From Artocarpus heterophyllus (taxonomy: Eukaryota; Streptophyta; Magnoliopsida; Rosales; Moraceae), in assembly GCA_025403435.1 (NCBI GenBank), contig CM046342.1, positions 19,946,631-20,010,630 of the forward strand: 64,000 bases of DNA. The letters are read 5' to 3'. This document shows, in pieces, positions 56,651 through 64,000 of the stretch. Below the pieces are notes generated by a model. The model was not told where the DNA came from. It did no database searches and was given only the letters and a program-made list of their open reading frames with translations. Each line of letters opens with the position of its first letter. Position 1 is the first letter of the stretch. A program made the translations under genes and the position numbers.

Positions 56651-57640
56651 GGGTTTTACCCCTACAAGAAGATCCACAAGTTCCCAGACCTGATTAGTCT
56701 CCATAGACTTCATCTCTGTGTTCATGGCTTCTGTCCAGAGTTTCGAATCAACATCCTCCATAGCTTCTACGTAAGTATAAGAATCCCTGTCATGTTCATC
56801 CGGTTCAACCAAGAAGGCCTCCCCATTGAACATATAACTCTCGGGTTGACACTTGATCCTCCCACTACGCCGAAGCCCCTTAGGTTGTTGTTCAAGTTCG
56901 TTTGGTCTTTCTACACTGATCGGAACGGTTTCATTTGGAACCTCTGGAGTAATTGGATCACTCCTTAACTCCTCAAGCACTACTTTACTTCGAGGTTTAA
57001 AGTCGTCCACATAACTCTCCTCAAGAAAAGTTGCATTAGTTGAAACCACGACTTTATTTTCCTTTGGGTTATAGAAATAACCCCCTTTAGTCCCTTTTGG
57101 AAAACCTACAAACACGCAAACTTCTAAAAGTGCTTCCAACTTATTCGCTTCCTTAAATAGGACATGAGCCGGTCATCCCCATATGCGAATATGGTTTAAG
57201 GATGTCTTCCTACCTGTCCACAACTCGAGAGGAGTTTTAAGGACCGATTTTGAAGGCACATTGTTCAAAAGATAACATGCGGTTTGTAGTGCATATCCCC
57301 AAAAGGATAAAGGCAATGATGAATAACTCATCATGGACCTTACCATGTCTAATAAAGTCCTATTCCTTCTCTCCACTACTCCATTCACCTGCGGAGGGCC
57401 TGGCACAGTCAAATGGGATAAAATCCTATTCTCTTATAAGTGTCCCAGAAACTCATTAGAAAGGTATTCTCCACCTCAATTGAATCGAAGTGCCTTTATG
57501 AGTCTACCCAATTGCTGTTGCACTTCAGCCTGAAACTCCCTGAACTTGCCAAAAGTTTTGCTTTTGTGGTGCATCAAGTGCACATACCCATACCTTGAGT
57601 AATCGTCAAAAAAAGTGATAAAGTACTCTTACCCTCTTTA
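56579..57640 (-). pseudogene. Copia A copy 2 integrase and linker
   Basis: 57173-57412 holds the integrase core end ([50 protein letters not shown]), keeping the catalytic Glu of VERRN. 56579-57139 continues with FVGFPKGTKGGYFYN, the hydrophilic linker and EAMNTEMKSMETNQVWELVD at the start of the RT domain. 57413-57640 is the frameshifted core. Confidence 0.88.
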
Positions 57641-58340
57641 TGCCCGGATCTTCATCGTTCCACTAACATGACTATGCACAAGTTTTAGAACCCCTTCGGC
57701 CCTCTTGCCCTTAAACCCGAATGGTCTTTTAGTCATTTTACCCTCCAAACAAGATTCACATTGAGGTATAGATTTCACCTTTAAGTGACTTAAAGGTCCA
57801 TCCCTTACAAGCCTTTGAATCCTATTCAGGTTAATATGACCAAGGCACAAATGCCAAAGATAATTCTTATTAGAGTGAGAAGTTTTAAGTCTTTTAGAGT
57901 TATTATCATTCATCTCAGCATTAAGTAGTAAGTCCATCTTAGGTTTGATAAAATATAGAATATTTTGCATCCATCCGAAACAAATAAAAGATTTGCTTTT
58001 ATGAATCACCACTTTATTATTAAAAGAAACCAAATAGGAGTCTTTAAATAAACAAGCTATAGAAATTAAATTCCTTTTAAATTTAGGAACATAAAACAAT
58101 CTCATAAAATTAAATTCCTATAATTATCAAATAAAGATGGACGTCTTCCAATGCTTCTGCTAAGACCAAGGATCCATCGCCCATCTGAAGCGTAAAGTCT
58201 TCATGAAGTAGACTTCTCGTTTCTTTGAACCCCTACAAAAAAACACAAACATGATTAGTTGCACCAGAATCTATCACATAAATGTCATTGGATTCCTCAA
58301 CTAAACCAGTTTCTAAATACAAAAGATCACACCAACCTTC
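57638..58340 (-). pseudogene. Copia A copy 2 protease and GAG-pre-integrase
   Basis: 57638-58105 encodes FYVPKFKRNLISIACLFKD, HLCLGHINLNRIQRLVRDGP and [15 protein letters not shown]. Near 58245 the minus strand carries the protease box (DSGATNHVC in a frame with an upstream stop). Separated by frameshifts. Confidence 0.85.
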
Positions 58341-59154
58341 TTTGGAAAGGAAGTCCTTGTAATGCCTCTTTATGTGCCCGACCTTCCCACAAATAAGCAC
58401 TTAAGCTTCTTCGGGTTCTTCTTCTTCTTCTTCTTGCTCTTGTTGTTAGCAGGAATAGAAGACTTCTCATTCTTGGCCCATTGCCTTTTTCCATTCCCTG
58501 AGTTAGAGTTAGAACCAGAAGCAGCTACCAAATTTGTCTCTCCACCCCCAGAAGACTCCCTAATAAGTAGTTTGAACTCCTGTGACTATTTCATTAATTC
58601 TGTTAACGTCATATCCCACCTATTGCTCAAATTAAATGTAGCTCTAAAAGGAATCAATTCCTCTGACAAAGTTTCAAAGACCATAATCATCTGAGTTTAG
58701 CATAATTGTCGGCTACATTGGTTTGTGCCTTAGCAAGGTAACCTATGACCAACATCATGTGCTCCTTTACAAATGTCCCCAGTATCTGTTTACAGTTCAA
58801 GAGTTTTCGAAGCACCCCTTGTCGTTTTGTTAGGGCCTAGCCTCCAAACATGTCTTCCAGATTATCCAAGATCTGCTTAGCAGTCTCATAATCCTCATGT
58901 TGAGCTTGTAGCACGTTATTCATGCTAGCCATAACATAGCAACGAGCCTAATCGTTTGCATCTTTCCAGCGATCATACTCTTGGAATTGGTCATTGGTGG
59001 AATCTCCTATAGGCTCGAGAGAACAAAAGGTTGTCAGCACAAACTTCAGTTTCTCAAAAGAAATGACAATATCTAGGTTTCGTTTCCAATCATTATAATT
59101 CTCTCTAGTTAATTGGTTTTTATCAAGTATTGAAGATAAAGTGCTTTTAGACAT
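58341..59154 (-). pseudogene. Copia A copy 2 gag
   Basis: The start ATG is the complement of 59152-59154 (MSKSTLSSILDKNQLTRENY, NDWKRNLDIVISFEKLKFVL). Internal gag is frameshifted. The zinc knuckle near 58360 reads as GKVGHIKRHY with the last Cys changed to Tyr. The plus-strand ORF 58362-58694 is the antisense shadow. Confidence 0.85.
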
Positions 59155-60806
59155 TTTTAATCTACAATAAAGAATCATATACCAAACATAAGCAAACATA
59201 CCATAATAATTTAGTAAGATAACACAATCATGTAAAAGCATTCAAATGTGTTTATGTGTCAAAACCTTAAAAATATCACAACCTTACAATAATAATTCCC
59301 AACTTAGAATTCAACAAGCTCCTAGGGGAGTCATGCCGAATTCAATCAAGAACATGGATCCCCTTTTGATTAATAGATGCCATCCAGGACCCGTATGATC
59401 TAGCATATATTAACAATCATTTCTTTGGCCATTAATTCTATTAACAGAGCTCCTAGGGGAGGTTAATAATAAAATTCACATGTGTATAACCATCATTTTA
59501 ATATTTTATCTACGATTTTTAATCACCACCTAGGGGTGTGCAACCATAAATCATGCTAAAATACCTTATCCTTTTGGAGATCTAATCTGGTACATGATAG
59601 AAATCCCTTCCTAGGGGTCGGGACCACCGTGTTCTTCCTATGGACCAACGATGGAGGCCTTAGGTCCTCTCTTTGAAAACCTTCTCCGACTCAATCTTTT
59701 GAAATCAAGGTTTTATTTTAAGAACATGCATAAACAATTTTAATATGAGCGGCACTCCCTATTCTATATGACATGTTATCAATATACATAGCAAATCATA
59801 TTATAATGTAGACAAGCAAAGCAGTCAAGCAAAGCTATAAGCAAAATAATAAATAACCGTAATATTATGGTTCCACCCTAGAGAATAGAAAATAAAGATT
59901 ACAAGAGAATAATCGAAACATTTTATTGATTCTTCATCCTTGAATCTCGAAGCTGTATCCTTCTTCATGTAATGCCCATCTTCAAGACTTCAATCCCTCA
60001 TAGATCGAATATTCATATTTACGATCATATCCAAATTTAATGTTTCTCAGAATTGTCCTAAAAATAAAATTAAAACTACACGAAAAACTGTACCTTTTCT
60101 AGAAAAATTTCTAGCTCTCTGTCGGTAAGCTAATCTATGTAATCGGCCTGTCGGTCATGACCCACCAGCCTGCCGATACATGACAAATCGGCCTACCGAA
60201 CTAAAAGTTTGGGCTACCATCAAAGCAACCTGATTTCGGACCCACTAATGCCCTATTGATCTGCGACCATCGGCCTGCCGAACCAAAGAGTTCGGCATGC
60301 CGACCGAGCAGAAATCATCCTTTCCAGAAAATACAATTTTTAATGCAACTCATCAATTTTATTTTCAACAATTCAAAAACATAAAATTAGAGACTCAGGA
60401 AATACTTGGGTGCGCCATCATCCTTCTTCTAGATCCGCTTCTAGATCTATCTTATCTGAATAATTATTTAATTATAAAATTCTTACAAATTTAAAATTAA
60501 ATAATAATTCCTTGACAGAGATGATAGTCTGCCATCTAACTACATGAAAAATCTAGATACATGTTCTAGCCTCTAAGGAACCATAATCAACACAAATTAA
60601 TTAATTAATAATTAATTAAATAACAATTTAATCAGCCATAATTAATTAACAAACATTCACCATATAATCCATGACAACATAAAATTATATAGAAACCTAG
60701 AGTGCCAACTCTCTATAAAATTAAATTCAAGCATAGGAGAAATCAAGATCACATAATTTATACATATAGCATGATCACAAACTTGTAAATTTACGTAAAA
60801 ACCATG
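59155..60806 (-). other. Copia A copy 2 untranslated leader with stem-loops
   Basis: Homologous to 3658-5281. Stem-loops: GAATTC 59307-59312 with 59338-59343 around CTCC-TAGG-GGAG (59319-59330); TATTAAC 59439-59445 with GTTAATA 59462-59468 around CTCC-TAGG-GGAG (59450-59461); and CACC-TAGG-GGTG near 59527-59538. GGCCTGCCGA-like boxes lie at 60120-60305. Confidence 0.72.
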
Positions 60807-60819
60807 GCTCTGATATCAA
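60807..60819 (-). other. Copia A copy 2 primer binding site
   Basis: The minus strand reads TTGATATCAGAGCC next to the LTR, one change from TGGTATCAGAGCC in the core. Confidence 0.85.
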
Positions 60820-60820
60820 T

Positions 60821-62834
60821 TGTTGGAAAAATAATACGCAACAAAATTTTAAAATTTTTATATCAGAGTATTTTTAAAAACACAAGTTTGACACGCTATA
60901 TGCTTAAATTAACCAGATCTTACTAACCTTTGAATGCCAAAGAACTCTCGCAATCCGTAAAGAGAAGTAACATTCCAGAAGAGACTCAACCAATAGGTCT
61001 TCTTTGCTATTCTCTATCCGCTATCGGAGTGAGTGTGGGCTCACGCGTACAACTCTTCCTCTAGGAGACTCTCCTTCCAACCAATTGAGAGAACCCAAAG
61101 TTAGTGTTCGTGATTTGTGAACAAAAGCCCTCAGGGAGTTTCTAGATTCTCACCAGTAGAGTATCACTCTTAATCGCTTAATTGATCAAAATAATAATGA
61201 GACTCACTCCCTTTTATACAGAGGTTGGGTCTAAGAATTAGTCCTTATCAGATAATGCCTCAAAATTTGGATCAGAATTAAATTTGGATCAATATCTGAT
61301 GAAATCTGCACGAAAACCCGTGATCTTTTTATCGTGCATAGGCAACCCCATCTGTCTAACTGGCAGGCCAAACTTGCCCAATTGCAGGCCGAACTTGAGG
61401 ATTAGTATGCCAAACTGTCGATAAAAAAATCTCAGCGAATCTTTTATTTTCCACCCGAGATTCTATAGGATAAAGTCTCAGTTTTAATTTAAATAACCCA
61501 ATAGAGAAGTTATCTAATTAAAACAACTTTATCTAGATAATCTCTAGGAAATAAATTCCTAATAATTCTACAAGCTTATCTTGAATTAATTTATTCAAAA
61601 TTAAATCAACTGATAAACAGACAATAATTCAACAAGTTTATCTTGAATTAATTTTATTAATTTTGTCACAAAATTAATTCAACCGATAAATAGACATTAA
61701 TTATTTGATTCTTTCAAATTTCAACCAATCTAATAAATCTGACATAAGTCACCTATTGTTGGAAGAGCACGTCGTATCGTTATAGGATTTTATGAGCTAG
61801 CAATGGAAACCAAATGGACCTATATAGTTCAAGCTCCTGATAATTATAAAACCCAATATCCTGATATATATTTCATGATTATCAAGTCCAATGCTACTCC
61901 ATTAAAAGCTTGGAGCTGCACTCTTGAACTACATAGAATTACAAAGCCCGTATAGTTGAGTCTCCATGATATATCATAGTGTATCGTATTCCCATAGGAT
62001 TATCCATAACCGGCTTAAAGACAAGTTCTATCTTACCTTCTCGATTATTTTTATCTTATGTTCCATTATCTCACCATCAAAAAACTTACCATCCAAAGAT
62101 AGTATACCATTCGGTTACACCTATCTATCCAAATGGTTGAGCGCTCTAGTTTTTCAATTACAGGATAACGCATATAAGAGGACATCACTACTCTTAAAGA
62201 GGAGCTATGGATTCCATATCTATGAATAATAGGTCTACTCTATCAAGAGTCATGCCTCCAACGTACCGACATGCATACCACTATTAAAATGTGGGTGTCA
62301 CCCTTTGGTAAAAGACACAAGTCAAGACAATGGGCCCACTATTCATCTCAAGATTAAGATACAATACGAATAATTGTCTAAAGTGAATCGATTTGCTAGG
62401 ACAGAATTATTAATCTAAATCAATTCACTTTATATCCCGATCCAATACATCGTCACATATGACAATGTGCCAATGTTTCTATTCACGGAGTCCATCTTTG
62501 ACGGCCAAGACAAACCATCTCCCAATAGGGATATAGACAACATAACAATCTTTACATGGATAAAGCGTCCAACTTTATTCCCTCGATTGCATATCTTATG
62601 ATTTAGACCGTCACCCTAAGAATCGTGTCTTCCGTATAATCTGTCCTTCATATGCCCAATTCTTAAAGGTTTAGTCTGACAGTCTCAGACTGTTGTTTGC
62701 TTAACTTACATTCAACAAATATGAACGTAAACAGGACAAGATTTGGTATATTAATAATAAATAAATTTTTTATTGATAAAAATGTCTACAAAAACATATT
62801 ACATTTTTACTCCTTAGGGCATACATGTCTAACA
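60821..62834 (-). repeat. Copia A copy 2, 5' LTR (full length, 2014 bp)
   Basis: Plus-strand TGTTGGAAAAATAATACG to CATGTCTAACA, perfect TG..CA ends. TATAAAAG on the minus strand at 61211-61218. It serves as the reference for the three other family A LTR copies in the window. Confidence 0.95.
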
Positions 62835-62839
62835 TAGAT

Positions 62840-64000
62840 GCCACTTTACGGCTTCAAGGGCGAATGCGTCTGAGTAGTGGAGAAGGTTGGCCAACCAGTC
62901 ACCTTCGATGAGGGTGCTGCTCAGGTCACACGCATCGTCGACAAACCCTCCCACTATAATGTTATTATCGGCTATCCAACATTAAACGAATTGAAGGCCA
63001 TGGCCTTCACGTACCATTTGGTAATGAAATTCCCAATAGAGAGTGGGGTCGGAGTAATCCAGTCGTCATAGAAAGACTCCCAAGCTTGTTATGCCAATGC
63101 CGTCAAAGCGACGTCAACTCGGCAATTAAGCATTTTAGCCATTTACAAGGTCGACAAAATAGAGTTCCCAGCCTAGCCAGTGCCCTAGATGCTTTTTGAT
63201 CTCAACTCTTGAATGCCTGAGGAAGAGGTGAGGGCTACCCCAGTCGAAGACTTGGTGCCGTTTAGCCTTGACCTGACACATCCTAACCGCACTGTCCAAC
63301 TCAGATTTCAGCTGCAACCTGAGATCCGGGCTGACCTTGAGAGGCTTCTTACTGAGCATCGGGATGTGTTTGCATGGTCACATGAAGACATGCTCGGCAT
63401 CGATCCAAGCGTAATCTGTCACTGACTCAATGTCCTATGCAATCACAAACTGATGATACAGAAGAGAAGGGCCTTCAATCCGAAAAGATATACTACTATT
63501 AATGAAGAAGTCTAAAAGCTCCTAAAAGCAAGATTCATCCAAGACGTTAAGTATCCAAAGTGATTAGTGAACATAGTCCTAGTCAAGAAGGCGAATGGGA
63601 AATGGAGGGTTTGTATAGACTACACCAACCTATATAAGGCCCATCTAAAGAACTGCTTTCTACTACCCCGAATAGACCAGCTCGTTGATGCAACTACTAG
63701 GCATGAGCTACTCAGCTTAATGGACACCTATTCTGGTTATAACCAAATATGAATGGCCAAGGAAGATCAAATAAAAACAACTTTTGTTACCGACCAGGGG
63801 CTCTACTGCTATGTAGTAATGCCCTTCGGACTCAAAAATGCCAGGGTGACCTACCAACGCCTAGTCAATAAGATGTTTACTCTGCTGATCGGCAAAACTA
63901 TGGAAGTCTATGTGGACGATATGCTAGTTAAATCTGTCCGAGCACTAGATCACATGGCCGATCTTCGAGCAAGCTTCAATATTCTCTAGGAGTATGGGAT
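62840..64000 (+). pseudogene. Tat-type gypsy protease end and reverse transcriptase (cut by window end)
   Basis: PLYGFKGECV, a stop, then [20 protein letters not shown] and [20 protein letters not shown] complete the protease. 63213-63425 is the connector (VQLRFQLQPEIRADLERLL, VFAWSHEDMLGIDPSVICH). RT follows: VKKANGKWRVCIDYTNLYKA (63567-63752), FLLPRIDQLVDATTRHELLS, DTYSGYNQI, a stop, then YCYVVMPFGLKNARVTYQRL and the catalytic YVDDMLVKS near 63912. At least three stops are visible before the window ends. Confidence 0.92.

Larger units (their letters stand above)
54150..62834 (-). mobile_element. Ty1/copia retrotransposon family A copy 2 (complete structure, decayed), nested in the gypsy element
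   Basis: Minus-strand element of 8685 bp: left LTR 54150-55192, polypurine tract, RNase H, RT, integrase, protease, gag, leader, primer site, right LTR 60821-62834. The target duplication is CAGAC (54145-54149) versus TAGAT (62835-62839), matching apart from two C/T differences. The left LTR lacks ~970 bp. Coding regions contain multiple stops and frameshifts. Confidence 0.94.
51482..64000 (+). mobile_element. Tat/RIRE2-like Ty3/gypsy element, interrupted by copia A copy 2 and cut by the window end
   Basis: Plus-strand order: LTR 51482-52087, primer site, gag, protease start to 54149, then after the nested copia the rest of the protease and RT to the window end at YVDDMLVKS. All parts carry stops and frameshifts. 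The Gag phrase CNFHKDVGHNTQDC and the RT style place it in the Tat/RIRE2-like group. Confidence 0.9.

Noticed and set aside
1..64000. tRNA, rRNA or snRNA genes
   Set aside because: The only tRNA-like strings are short primer binding sites; no cloverleaf or Pol III box pair was seen.

Overview
This window is plant nuclear DNA that is almost wholly transposable elements. Evidence for a plant, and probably a eudicot, is the set of LTR-retrotransposon lineages: Ty1/copia with an initiator-Met-tRNA primer site, and Ty3/gypsy of the Athila, Tat/RIRE2-like and Tekay/Del-like chromovirus types. A broken gene of the plant VEP1/PRISE (progesterone 5-beta-reductase / iridoid-synthase-like) reductase family also supports it. 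I see no rRNA or tRNA gene, no CRISPR array and no intact host gene. The species cannot be named from the sequence.

Layout. 1-7324: truncated, decayed copia element on the minus strand (family A, copy 1) with one 2.0-kb LTR. 7325-10932: relic chromovirus-type LTR with a primer site, interrupted by an Athila-type LTR. 11198-12440: fossil of a Tat-type gag/protease. 12441-14340: unassigned, LTR-like. 14341-19177: 3' end of an Athila element with its LTR and a second LTR copy. 19267-34027: a ~5.2-kb solo LTR with a perfect 5-bp target duplication, split by a young, nearly intact copia element (family B, 20762-30351). 34028-36715: minus-strand relic of a plant putative gypsy-type transposase protein, which was the target of that solo LTR. 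36779-39200: Athila 5' LTR and gag. 39230-47136: minus-strand chromovirus pol remnant, primer site and LTR, with a family A LTR fragment inside the LTR. 47137-47780: Tat-like LTR fragment. 47785-51171: reductase pseudogene, split by a small insertion that itself carries a 2.15-kb solo LTR. 51482-64000: plus-strand Tat-type gypsy element, interrupted inside its protease by a complete but decayed copia element (family A, copy 2, 54150-62834).

How it fits together. The window is a stratified record of nested insertions. Four layers can be ordered by target-site duplications: transposase-protein relic, then solo LTR, then copia B; and Tat gypsy, then copia A copy 2. Only copia B looks recent: its two 2.0-kb LTRs differ by roughly six substitutions that I could see, and its gag-pol has a single frameshift. 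All other coding regions carry stops and frameshifts.

The observations most worth a second look are a set of stem-loops in the leaders of both copia families, each with a TAGG or GTA(GGG) apex and a covarying stem; GGCCTGCCGA-like boxes shared by unrelated elements; a minisatellite inside the giant LTR; and the split reductase pseudogene with an 8-bp direct repeat.
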